Positions 6,855 through 13,416 of a stretch of DNA of 13,553 nt are shown piece after piece. The notes beneath the pieces are model-generated. The model was given only the letters and a program-made list of their open reading frames with translations, was not told where the DNA came from and did no database searches. Position numbers and translations under genes: made by a program. Origin of the DNA: Bacillota bacterium (lineage in GTDB: Bacteria; Bacillota; Clostridia; Lachnospirales; Lachnospiraceae); assembly GCA_023415595.1 (NCBI GenBank), contig JAEZJW010000014.1, positions 1 through 13,553 on the forward strand. Direction: 5' to 3'. Numbering within the stretch: the first letter of the stretch is position 1; each line of letters opens with the position of its first letter.

Positions 6855-6876
6855 AAACTTATATCCATATAAGTTT
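6855..6876. repeat. Perfect dyad in the nucleotidyltransferase leader
   Basis: AAACTTATAT (6855-6864) and ATATAAGTTT (6867-6876) are perfect 10-base inverted arms around CC. The two-base centre suits a dimeric repressor operator better than an RNA hairpin, though a 9-bp stem with a four-base loop could form. It lies between the candidate -10 at 6918 and the start at 6822. Confidence 0.5.
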
Positions 6877-6917
6877 TCGTAGTAAGATCAGTATATGCTA
6901 CTCATAACCATAAAGTA

Positions 6918-6946
6918 ATTATACCCTAATTTCCAGTTTATTGCAC
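6918..6946 (-). promoter_or_regulatory. Candidate promoter of the nucleotidyltransferase-comFC-yvyF unit
   Basis: On the minus strand a perfect TATAAT (6918-6923) follows a 17-base spacer from GTGCAA (6941-6946), a weak -35. The leader to the chosen TTG start would be about 90 bases and contains the 22-base dyad. Confidence 0.4.
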
Positions 6947-7030
6947 TACTTTTTTACCCTATAACAAGGTTTATGGCAGATTCAGCAAAATCCCCCTATA
7001 TTATTCTGCTATTCCCTCCCATTCTATCCG

Positions 7031-9247
7031 TTATCTCAATTCTTTGATCCGGTCGTGCAATCCCGAATACCGATTCTGCTCGTTCTTATTATCAATCATG
7101 AACTTAACCATGGAATCACTTCCGACAATTGTAACACAGCTTTTCGCCCTGGTTACTGCAGTATAGAGAAGGTTACGGTTAAACAAAAGCCTGGGACCGT
7201 CCAGGATCGGAAGAATGACTGCAGGGTATTCACTGCCCTGAGATTTGTGGATTGTCACGGCATATGCTAGCTCAAGCTCCTCCAACTGGCTGAAGCTGTA
7301 ATCCACCAATCGGCCATCATCAAACTCCACGATAAGATGCTCAGAGAATAGGTTGATCTCCTTGATCACCCCGGCATCCCCATTGAATACTCCCGTTCCC
7401 GATTGCGTTGTAATTCCGTATCTGCTCTTATTCTCCCAGGTATGCTGATAATTGTTCTTAATCTGCATCACCTTATCCCCTTCCCGGTAGATGTTCTGGT
7501 GATATTCCTTCTCCCTTTTATCCGGAGACGGTGGATTAAGTGCCTGCTGCAGTACCTCGTTCAGCCGCTCCACTCCCAGCTCCCCCTTTCTCATAGGGGT
7601 CAGAACCTGAATATCAAAGGGGGTAGCTTTCACATAGTTCGGAAGCTTATTCTTAATGAGGTTAATCATGACTGCGGTGATGACACCGGAGTCCTCCCTC
7701 TTTAAGAAGAAGAAATCATTGCTCTTATTGTCCAGGCTGATCTGTTCACCGGCATTGATCTTATGAGCGTTCACGATGATATCACTGCCGGCTGCCTGCC
7801 GGAAGATCTTCGTCAGCTTTACAACATTAAAGCTGTGAGATTCGATGATATCCTTCAACACATTACCCGGTCCCACACTGGGCAGCTGATTCACATCCCC
7901 TACCAGTATCAATCTGGTTCCGACCGAAATCGCTTTCAAGAGAGCGTTCATCAGGCTGATGTCTACCATGGACATCTCGTCTATGATGATTACATCTGTT
8001 TCTAACGGGTTTGTCTCGTTACGTTCAAAGGTAAACTTATTCTCCTGTTCCTCAGATAATTTTGAAAGCTCCAGCAGGCGGTGAATGGTCTTTGCTTCCT
8101 GTCCGGTAGTTTCTGTCATTCTTTTCGCAGCCCTTCCTGTGGGTGCTGCGAGTAATAGCTCCATTCCCTCCGATTCAAACAGCTTTATGATCGCATTGAT
8201 GGTGGTTGTCTTCCCTGTACCGGGACCACCGGTAACAATCAATAACCCGTTTCTGATGGCTTCTTTCACTGCCGTCCTCTGATGCTCCTCCAATTCGATT
8301 TCGAACTGCTGCTCAATTCTCGCCAGTCTGCTGTCTACATACTCCTCCTTCAGATTATGGCGGATATTCAGATCATGAAGCATCCTTGCTACATTCAGCT
8401 CCATATAGTAATATACAGTGGAATAAATATGGTTATCCTCTTCGGATGGTTTAACAATCAGCTTCTTCTCGATGCTTAAGGCAGTGAGCTGTCTCTGAAG
8501 ACTCTCTTCATCCGCCTGTAACAGATTCTTTGCCCTTAAGATAAGCTCCTGCTCCGGCAGATAGACATGTCCGTCATTGCCTGCCTGCAGCAGGGTATAG
8601 AGTATTCCGGCTTTAATCCGGTAATCGGAATCATTCCCGATTCCTACGCGGTGTGCAATCTCATCTGCGGTCTTAAAGCCTACCCCTGCGATGTCCTCGG
8701 CAAGTCGATAAGGATTCTCCTTCAGTATGTCGTACATCCGTGGTCCGTATTCCTGATAAATCCTGACCGCTAGGTTTCCGCTGATATTATATTTCTGGAG
8801 GAACATCATGGCATTGCGCATATCCCTCTTATCCTCAAACTGCCGGTAAATCTCGATGGCCATCCGTTCACTGATGCCCTTCACCTCTGCCAGTCTGCCG
8901 GGGTCCTCCACGATAATCCGGAAGGTTCCTTCACCGAATTTCTTAACGATTCTGGCTGCCAGGGCATTTCCAATTCCCTTGATGGCTCCGGAGCTTAAGT
9001 ATCTCTCTATGGAATAGACATCCTCCGGTTCCTTTATTTCATAGCTCTCCATAATAAATTGCTCCCCGTAAACCGGGTGTTCGCTGTAATTTCCGGAAGC
9101 CAGAATAAATTCTCCTTCACTGATCAGAGTAAAGCTGCCGACACAGGTAAGCTCCTCCACATCTACCTTAAGGCTTAGAACCGTATATCCGTTCTCGTCG
9201 TTTCGGAATACGATTCTTTCCACATAGCCTTCCACCATCTCGGCCAT
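7031..9247 (-). CDS. recD2: RecD2-type ATP-dependent 5'-3' DNA helicase
   Basis: The 738-residue protein is a full-length RecD2, an SF1B helicase acting in DNA repair and fork maintenance without RecBC. Domain order: an N-terminal OB-like domain (about 1-75); helix-hairpin-helix segments near 86-104, 119-136 and 185-200 (SSGAIKGIGNALAARIV, VKGISERMAIEIY, IAGVGFKTADEIA); Walker A GGPGTGKT (340-347); Walker B IIIDE (420-424); motif III GDVNQLPSVGPG (450-461); and the C-terminal motifs AYAVTIHKSQGSEYP (661-675) and YTAVTRAKS (695-703). The frame is open 16 codons further upstream, but AGGAGGTG lies five bases before the ATG at 9247, so that start is chosen. It lies 234 bases downstream of the flagellar unit, beyond a terminator hairpin; no clear promoter of its own was identified. 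Confidence 0.93.
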   Translation of the reverse strand: MAEMVEGYVERIVFRNDENGYTVLSLKVDVEELTCVGSFTLISEGEFILASGNYSEHPVYGEQFIMESYEIKEPEDVYSIERYLSSGAIKGIGNALAARIVKKFGEGTFRIIVEDPGRLAEVKGISERMAIEIYRQFEDKRDMRNAMMFLQKYNISGNLAVRIYQEYGPRMYDILKENPYRLAEDIAGVGFKTADEIAHRVGIGNDSDYRIKAGILYTLLQAGNDGHVYLPEQELILRAKNLLQADEESLQRQLTALSIEKKLIVKPSEEDNHIYSTVYYYMELNVARMLHDLNIRHNLKEEYVDSRLARIEQQFEIELEEHQRTAVKEAIRNGLLIVTGGPGTGKTTTINAIIKLFESEGMELLLAAPTGRAAKRMTETTGQEAKTIHRLLELSKLSEEQENKFTFERNETNPLETDVIIIDEMSMVDISLMNALLKAISVGTRLILVGDVNQLPSVGPGNVLKDIIESHSFNVVKLTKIFRQAAGSDIIVNAHKINAGEQISLDNKSNDFFFLKREDSGVITAVMINLIKNKLPNYVKATPFDIQVLTPMRKGELGVERLNEVLQQALNPPSPDKREKEYHQNIYREGDKVMQIKNNYQHTWENKSRYGITTQSGTGVFNGDAGVIKEINLFSEHLIVEFDDGRLVDYSFSQLEELELAYAVTIHKSQGSEYPAVILPILDGPRLLFNRNLLYTAVTRAKSCVTIVGSDSMVKFMIDNKNEQNRYSGLHDRIKELR

Positions 9248-9348
9248 TTCTTCACCTCCTGCTCGGTTTCTTTTATATTCGTTTCTATGCTGCATTCCCG
9301 ACCGGGTAATATTCGGTATCTTTCACCGCTCATATCTGCTTCCGGATA

Positions 9349-9403
9349 AAGAAAATGTCATTCCGAACGAAGGCCTCTAAACGGCTCTGTTCAAAATGAC
9401 ATT
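9349..9403 (-). terminator. Terminator of the actin-flagellar rod unit
   Basis: Perfect 9-base arms AATGTCATT (9354-9362) and AATGACATT (9395-9403) are extended after a 2x2 internal loop by GAAC (9365-9368) with GTTC (9389-9392), over a 20-base loop. On the minus strand the stem is followed by TTTTCTTT, and it lies 78 bases after the rod-binding gene stop. The plus strand has no T run. The compound, near-symmetric shape also resembles a dispersed palindromic repeat. Confidence 0.55.
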
Positions 9404-9481
9404 GAAAGTTTATCATTCAGCCCGAACTATCTATGTATGTTGATACCGCTCTGATATCAATGCCTTACTGTAATGACAGGC

Positions 9482-9811
9482 TTAAGAATTCCTTTTCATG
9501 GCTTCGTACAGCATCTGTGCTAACCCTAGTCCCTGGCCTTCTGTTGCTTTCTCTGCATAATCCTCATAAAGCATATCACCGAACTGCTCCAGATAATCAT
9601 TCTTATCCTCTTCCGTATGAACAGATTCCCTCATTTCCTTCATCACCTGCTCCAGGAGATAGGATTCGAAGCTTTTACAGACCTCCATGAGTTCTTCATC
9701 TGTCGCATTATTATTTTGCAGCTTTTCCTTCAGCTGATCCGTTTTGGCGGTCTCTTTGTTCATCCCTGCTGCTGATAGGAACTGGGAGTCCGACCCGATT
9801 GATATTGCCAT
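9482..9811 (-). CDS. flgJ: Rod-binding protein, FlgJ N-terminal type
   Basis: This 109-residue protein corresponds to the rod-binding domain of FlgJ (Pfam Rod-binding). The key stretch is ELMEVCKSFESYLLEQVMKEM (40-60), followed by DYLEQFGDMLYEDYAEKATE (72-91) and GLGLAQMLYEAM (94-105), the usual family pattern. The muramidase domain found in enterobacterial FlgJ is absent, as is normal in Firmicutes, so peptidoglycan opening for the rod must be done by another enzyme. The protein probably chaperones or caps the growing rod. The ATG has a GGAG site six bases upstream. It is the third flagellar gene of the unit, 71 bases after the FlgG-type gene, and is followed by a terminator hairpin. Confidence 0.85.
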   Translation of the reverse strand: MAISIGSDSQFLSAAGMNKETAKTDQLKEKLQNNNATDEELMEVCKSFESYLLEQVMKEMRESVHTEEDKNDYLEQFGDMLYEDYAEKATEGQGLGLAQMLYEAMKRNS

Positions 9812-9882
9812 CGTATGCTCCTTTCTGAAAGCCGGAAGATTAGTAAATACCCAAACGATACTCTTCCTCTGCTATCATGAGG

Positions 9883-10695
9883 TTACCTTAAGTTATTTGC
9901 CTGCTGAAGCATCTCATCCGTAGCCGTTATGATCTTGGATTTCATCTCATAAGCACGCTGTGCTACGATCAGGTTTACCATCTCATCCACTGCCTGAACA
10001 TTGGAGCCTTCCAGATAGCCCTGGCGCAATTTACTCTTAGCCAAAGCGGCATCGTCACTCTCTAATCTCGCAGTACCGGAAGCTCCTGTCTCACGAAGCA
10101 AGCTGTTCGACATCTTCTCAAGGCCGCTGGGATTATTGAACTGAGCAATACCTACTGTAATGCCGATAGGAACGGCTGAACCGGTAGCATCCGGATAGCA
10201 AAGCTGCCCGCTCTCATTAATGGATATATCTGAAGCATTATACGTATTATCAATTATGATCGGCTGACCGGTAGTATCCAGCAAGGAATAACCGTCCGAG
10301 GTAGCTATGGTCATGCCATTCGTCCCGTTAGCCAGTCCGAAGGAACCATTTCTGGTATAGGCCGTTCCTCCGTCCGGAGTACGTACCATAAAAAAGCCCT
10401 TCCCTACAATCGCAAAATCATAATCATTTCCTGTCTCCTGCATGGTACCCTGGGTATATTGGGAAGTGATTGCGGAATTCCGTACACCAAGTCCAACCTG
10501 GATGCCGGAGGGCTTAGGGTCGCCATTATTATCATATGCCTGCTCCTGTATCGTCTGATACAGTAAGGATTTAAATTCTGCCGTTTCCTTCTTATAACCT
10601 GTCGTATTGATATTGGCCAGATTATTGGAAATTGTGTCTACATTCATCTGTTGCGAAATCATACCGGACGCTGCCGTCCACAAGGATCTCATCAT
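9883..10695 (-). CDS. flgG: Flagellar distal rod/hook-basal body protein, FlgG/FlhP type
   Basis: This 270-residue flagellar axial protein begins MMRSLWTAASGMISQQMNVD with ISNNLANINTTGYKK (22-36), the N-terminal Flg_bb_rod signature. It ends with the matching C-terminal helix GSNVQAVDEMVNLIVAQRAYEMKSKII (about 230-256). The two helices pack into the rod core; the middle (GKGFFMVRTPDGGTAYTRNGSF, 98-119) is the FlgE/F/G-type beta domain. Its order after an FlgF/FlhO-like gene, with an actin gene upstream, matches mbl-flhO-flhP of B. subtilis, so FlhP is the closest role by position; FlgG is the general family name. GGAGG is seven bases before the first of two consecutive ATGs. No signal peptide is present, as expected for export by the flagellar type III apparatus. 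Confidence 0.9.
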   Translation of the reverse strand: MMRSLWTAASGMISQQMNVDTISNNLANINTTGYKKETAEFKSLLYQTIQEQAYDNNGDPKPSGIQVGLGVRNSAITSQYTQGTMQETGNDYDFAIVGKGFFMVRTPDGGTAYTRNGSFGLANGTNGMTIATSDGYSLLDTTGQPIIIDNTYNASDISINESGQLCYPDATGSAVPIGITVGIAQFNNPSGLEKMSNSLLRETGASGTARLESDDAALAKSKLRQGYLEGSNVQAVDEMVNLIVAQRAYEMKSKIITATDEMLQQANNLR

Positions 10696-10729
10696 ATCAT
10701 TTCCTCCAATTCACCGGACTGCTTATCTC

Positions 10730-11503
10730 CTATACCCTTCCAACAGAATTCGCCGCAAGATCAAGAGTCTTATCCACGGACTGGATTACCTTCTGGTTTG
10801 CTTCATAAGCTCTTGTAATGGTAATCATCTCAACCATCTCTGCAACTACATTCACATTGGATTGCTCCGTGAAGCCCTGCCTTACAGTTGCTGCAGCAGG
10901 AATCTGGGTTGCCCCCTCCACGGTCTGATACATTGTATCACCTGATTTCACCAGATAATTGTAATCCTCAAAATCAGTAATAAGAAGGCTGTCGACATAT
11001 GCCCCGTTTGCATATACCGCTCCGGTCTCGTCTATCTTGACCTCAGCAGCATCCGCCGGAATAATGATCTCTCCGCCCTCACCCATCAGGTGATTTCCGT
11101 CTGCGTCCACGATATGACCATCCTTTGTCATGGTAAAAGAACCATTTCGTGTGTATTTTATATTTTCATTTCCAGCCTTATCCGTCACCGACATGGTAAA
11201 GAAGCCTTTTCCTTCTAAGGCCATGTCGTAGGTTTTATCTGTCTGTCTTAATGACCCCTGGTTGTAGCTGGTATAAACCTCTCCCAGCTTCACTCCGAGA
11301 CTCATGCCGCCGATGGGACGGTCATTATAAGCTTCGGATTCATCCCTTATTTTAACTGTCAGCAGCTCGTCAAAGGACTGGTTTGTAACATTCTCTTCTT
11401 TGTAACCAACGGTAGCGGAATTTGCAAGATTATTAGCGATGATATCCAGCCTTTTCTGCTCGTTTGCCATCCCCGTGTAAGCCGTATATAATCCTCTTAC
11501 CAT
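10730..11503 (-). CDS. flhO: Flagellar rod/hook-basal body protein, FlgF/FlhO type
   Basis: This 257-residue paralogue of the next gene begins MVRGLYTAYTGMANEQKRLD with IIANNLANSATVGYK (21-35). A beta domain (ALEGKGFFTMSV, 94-105; YTRNGSFTMTKDG, 116-128) follows, and it ends TEQSNVNVVAEMVEMITITRAYEANQKVIQ. It should form part of the distal rod or rod-hook junction, exported by the flagellar apparatus. FlhO is the B. subtilis equivalent by gene order; FlgF is the name in other phyla. An AAAGGGG site lies about nine bases before the ATG. The leader to the actin gene is 196 bases, has no recognisable promoter, and holds a tandem hairpin array and a second long-range stem. Only 34 bases separate it from the FlgG-type gene. 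Confidence 0.88.
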   Translation of the reverse strand: MVRGLYTAYTGMANEQKRLDIIANNLANSATVGYKEENVTNQSFDELLTVKIRDESEAYNDRPIGGMSLGVKLGEVYTSYNQGSLRQTDKTYDMALEGKGFFTMSVTDKAGNENIKYTRNGSFTMTKDGHIVDADGNHLMGEGGEIIIPADAAEVKIDETGAVYANGAYVDSLLITDFEDYNYLVKSGDTMYQTVEGATQIPAAATVRQGFTEQSNVNVVAEMVEMITITRAYEANQKVIQSVDKTLDLAANSVGRV

Positions 11504-11542
11504 ACCTATCTGCCCCTTTCTCTACCCCGTATGTCACAGCCC

Positions 11543-11589
11543 GGAAGAACAAGGTGTGAGTGCCACTGCACGAACATCGCAGTTCTTCC
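11543..11589 (-). other. Structured RNA leader before the first flagellar rod gene
   Basis: Perfect 8-base arms GGAAGAAC (11543-11550) and GTTCTTCC (11582-11589) enclose 31 bases. On the minus strand the inside can form GTGC-AGTG-GCAC, while an alternative GAAC-N6-GTTC stem would compete with the outer stem. It ends 40 bases before the ATG at 11503. No known riboswitch consensus, including the c-di-GMP classes, was recognised. Confidence 0.4.
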
Positions 11590-11684
11590 CAAGAATTTTG
11601 GCTCTTTCAAAATTCTACAAGAATTTTGGCTCTTTCAAAATTCTACAAGAATTTTGGCTCTTTCAAAATTCTACAGGAATTTTG
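11590..11684. repeat. 28-bp tandem repeat array made of hairpin arms
   Basis: Three identical 28-base units (11590-11617, 11618-11645, 11646-11673) are followed by an 11-base partial copy with one mismatch (11674-11684). Each unit holds GAATTTTG, a seven-base loop, and CAAAATTC: perfect 8-base complementary arms. The arms of neighbouring units can also pair, over five bases, so seven alternating arms can fold in several registers. The array sits entirely between the actin gene stop and the flagellar leader. There are no unique spacers, so it is not CRISPR, and 28 is not a multiple of three, so it does not encode a peptide repeat. Confidence 0.9.
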
Positions 11685-11699
11685 TGTTCCATAAATTCT

Positions 11700-12689
11700 T
11701 TAATCCCTTTTACCGCTTAAAAACTCAACGAATTTTCCGGTTCCGATCGCAACTGCGGTCATAGGATCCTCAGCTGTCATCGTAGTGATACCGGTCTTCT
11801 CTTCAATCAATTCCTCGAGACCATATAAAAGGCATCCGCCACCGGTCAATACAATACCACGGTCAGCGATATCTGCTGCAAGTTCCGGAGGAGTCTTCTC
11901 AAGAACGCTGTGAACCGCTTCTACAATCTGTGAAGTGGTCTCTCTTAATGCCTCCTCTGTCTCCTCGGAGGTTACAGCGATTGTCTTAGGAAGTCCGGTT
12001 ACGAGATTTCGGCCTCTTACTTCCATACTTACGGATTCCGGTCTGCGGTAAGCAGAACCGATCTTTATCTTAATATCCTCTGCGGTTCTTTCACCGATCA
12101 GGAGGTTGTGCTTCTTTCTCATATATCTTACGATGGCATCATCGAAATCATCTCCTGCAATCTTAACAGAGGTGCTGACTACAGTACCTCCCAAAGAGAT
12201 TACAGCGATATCTGTAGTTCCGCCGCCGATATCCACGATCATATTACCACAGGGTCTTGAGATATCAATTCCTGCTCCGATTGCTGCTGCGATCGGCTCC
12301 TCAATGATGGCAACCTCTCTTGCTCCTGCTTGATAGGTAGCATCCTCAACAGCCTTTTTCTCAACCTCGGTTACACCGCTGGGTACACAGACGCTAATCC
12401 TGGGCTTTCTGAATCTTTGCTTGCCCACAGCCTTCTGAATAAAATATTTCAGCATCTTCTCAGTAACCGTATAATCAGAGATTACACCCTGCCTTAACGG
12501 TCTGACAGCAACGATATTGCCCGGTGTTCTTCCTAACATCAGTCTGGCTTCTTCACCGATTGCCTTAATTTTATTCGTATCCCTGTCAAAGGCTACGACC
12601 GAAGGCTCCTTTAAGACAACACCCTTGCCTTTTATATAAACTAATACACTTGCTGTCCCCAAATCAATTCCAATGTCACTTCCCAACAT
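11700..12689 (-). CDS. mreB: MreB/Mbl-family cell-shape actin
   Basis: This 329-residue bacterial actin forms membrane-associated filaments that direct lateral wall synthesis. Visible ATPase elements: phosphate-1 loop DIGIDLGTASVLVY (5-18), phosphate-2 loop IVDIGGGTTDIAVISLGG (about 151-168), AIIEEPIAAAIGAG (126-139), and the adenosine motif IVLTGGGCLLYGLEEL near residue 280. TPGNIVAVRPL and LIGERTAEDIKI are also typical. Gene order (followed by FlhO- and FlhP-type genes) matches mbl of B. subtilis, so Mbl is the likelier specific identity; no mreC/mreD neighbours are present. The ATG at 12689 has AAAGGAG eight bases upstream. Two upstream promoter candidates, one sigma-A-like and one sigma-D-like, could drive the unit through the rod-binding gene. 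Confidence 0.93.
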   Translation of the reverse strand: MLGSDIGIDLGTASVLVYIKGKGVVLKEPSVVAFDRDTNKIKAIGEEARLMLGRTPGNIVAVRPLRQGVISDYTVTEKMLKYFIQKAVGKQRFRKPRISVCVPSGVTEVEKKAVEDATYQAGAREVAIIEEPIAAAIGAGIDISRPCGNMIVDIGGGTTDIAVISLGGTVVSTSVKIAGDDFDDAIVRYMRKKHNLLIGERTAEDIKIKIGSAYRRPESVSMEVRGRNLVTGLPKTIAVTSEETEEALRETTSQIVEAVHSVLEKTPPELAADIADRGIVLTGGGCLLYGLEELIEEKTGITTMTAEDPMTAVAIGTGKFVEFLSGKRD

Positions 12690-12930
12690 CTTGAAACTCC
12701 TTTCCCTTCCGTGTATATAACGGATCTGCCTGATATAATAAATTATTTAAGTTCATTACCTGATGTCATAGATATGCACTTCAGCTAACCGACTATAACT
12801 GTTTTGCTTTATAAAGTTAACATTCTATAAACAGCTATGATAAAGTCTCTGAGATTCCTTTTAAGTTTGGGTTTATTATGTTCTTCTATATTTTCTTCCA
12901 ATACTCGGCAACTTAAACATACTTGCTTAT

Positions 12931-12959
12931 ATTATATCTTCTTTTCCTGCAATATTCAA
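12931..12959 (-). promoter_or_regulatory. Sigma-A promoter of the actin-flagellar unit
   Basis: On the minus strand TTGAAT (12954-12959), a 17-base spacer and a perfect TATAAT (12931-12936). The leader to the ATG at 12689 would be about 235 bases. Confidence 0.65.
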
Positions 12960-13052
12960 AGGAAATTTTAAAAACTTTTGATAAACGTCAAATATCTACA
13001 CATAATACATTGGGATATCTTTCATTCTGACATCTATTGATTTGTACAATTA

Positions 13053-13079
13053 TTATCGGTATAAAACGGGGATTACTTA
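13053..13079 (-). promoter_or_regulatory. Candidate sigma-D (flagellar) promoter
   Basis: On the minus strand TAAG (13076-13079), 15 bases, then ACCGATAA (13053-13060). The B. subtilis sigma-D consensus is TAAA-N15-GCCGATAT, so the match is three of four and six of eight with exact spacing. It lies about 365 bases before the actin ATG and upstream of the sigma-A site. Chance occurrence in AT-rich sequence cannot be excluded, but the unit contains three flagellar genes. Confidence 0.35.
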
Positions 13080-13127
13080 AGACAGATATTATTCCATTAT
13101 TAGCATTATAGTAAATATTCTCCATGC

Positions 13128-13178
13128 AAAAGGTTTGCTTCTTAGCCGATTTAAAGGGCCAAGGGAAGCAAACCTTTT
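13128..13178. terminator. Bidirectional terminator-like hairpin
   Basis: Perfect 14-base arms AAAAGGTTTGCTTC (13128-13141) and GAAGCAAACCTTTT (13165-13178) enclose 23 bases that can add a short GCC/GGC stem. Both strands end the stem in TTTT. It would be a second stop for tuf read-through, insulating the actin-flagellar promoters. No plus-strand gene ends nearby. Confidence 0.6.
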
Positions 13179-13204
13179 ATTACAGTATGTTCGCATTCAT
13201 TTAT

Positions 13205-13295
13205 AGCCTAGCACACACTCGCATGAGCTTTTCCATGCGTTGCGCGGAGCTGCGCCGTTCATGTCGCCTTCGGCTTTAAGCCTAGCACACACTCG
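13205..13295. repeat. GC-rich direct repeat pair downstream of tuf
   Basis: The 17-base sequence AGCCTAGCACACACTCG occurs at 13205-13221 and again at 13279-13295, 74 bases apart. The sequence after each copy is GC-rich and shares a degenerate tgcgcgg..ct.cgcc stretch (near 13240-13256 and 13316-13331), so two diverged units of about 75 bases are likely. The composition contrasts with the AT-rich flank. Small nested inverted repeats are present, such as GCCTTCGGC and CTGCTTCGCAG. Confidence 0.65.
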
Positions 13296-13341
13296 AACCT
13301 GCTTCGCAGCTTCTCGTGCGCGGGCTACGCCCAATACTCGC

Positions 13342-13382
13342 AAAAAAATTCCCAGATGTAAGCAAGCTTACTCTGGGAATTT
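13342..13382 (-). terminator. Rho-independent terminator of tuf
   Basis: The arms AAATTCCCAGA (13346-13356) and TCTGGGAATTT (13372-13382), then GTAAGC (13358-13363) with GCTTAC (13366-13371), form a long stem with one bulged base and a two-base turn. On the minus strand it runs into seven T residues (13342-13348). It lies 35 bases past the tuf stop. Confidence 0.9.
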
Positions 13383-13390
13383 TCTATGCT

Positions 13391-13409
13391 CGTGCTAGGC
13401 TTTAAAGCC
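13391..13409. repeat. Inverted third copy of the tuf-region repeat core
   Basis: CGTGCTAGGCT (13391-13401) is the reverse complement of the AGCCTAGCAC core of the two copies at 13205 and 13279. It overlaps the 12-base palindrome GGCTTTAAAGCC (13398-13409). The tuf terminator therefore lies between oppositely oriented copies of the core. Confidence 0.6.
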
Positions 13410-13416
13410 TTCGCGA

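Larger units (their letters stand above)
12690..13416. other. Gene-free block between tuf and the actin gene
   Basis: No credible coding sequence is seen in these 727 bases. The left two thirds (12690-13120) are AT-rich and carry the promoter candidates for the actin-flagellar unit, with a leader of about 235 bases from the sigma-A site. The right third holds a 14-bp-arm hairpin, a GC-rich repeat pair and the tuf terminator. Confidence 0.7.

Noticed and set aside
9440..9460. Inverted repeat TTGATA-N9-TATCAA near the rod-binding gene end as the main terminator
   Set aside because: The six-base AT-rich stem has no T run on either strand; the hairpin at 9354-9403 is a better candidate.
11504..11589. 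c-di-GMP riboswitch before flagellar genes
   Set aside because: A tempting context, but the conserved core bases of the known classes were not found.
11590..11684. Repeat array as a CRISPR
   Set aside because: Units are contiguous with no unique spacers, only 28 bases in period, and no cas gene is in the window.
11531..11764. 77-codon plus-strand frame across the tandem repeats
   Set aside because: The repeat period is not a multiple of three, so the peptide changes frame each unit; the frame runs into the actin gene antisense and has no ribosome binding site that I can see.
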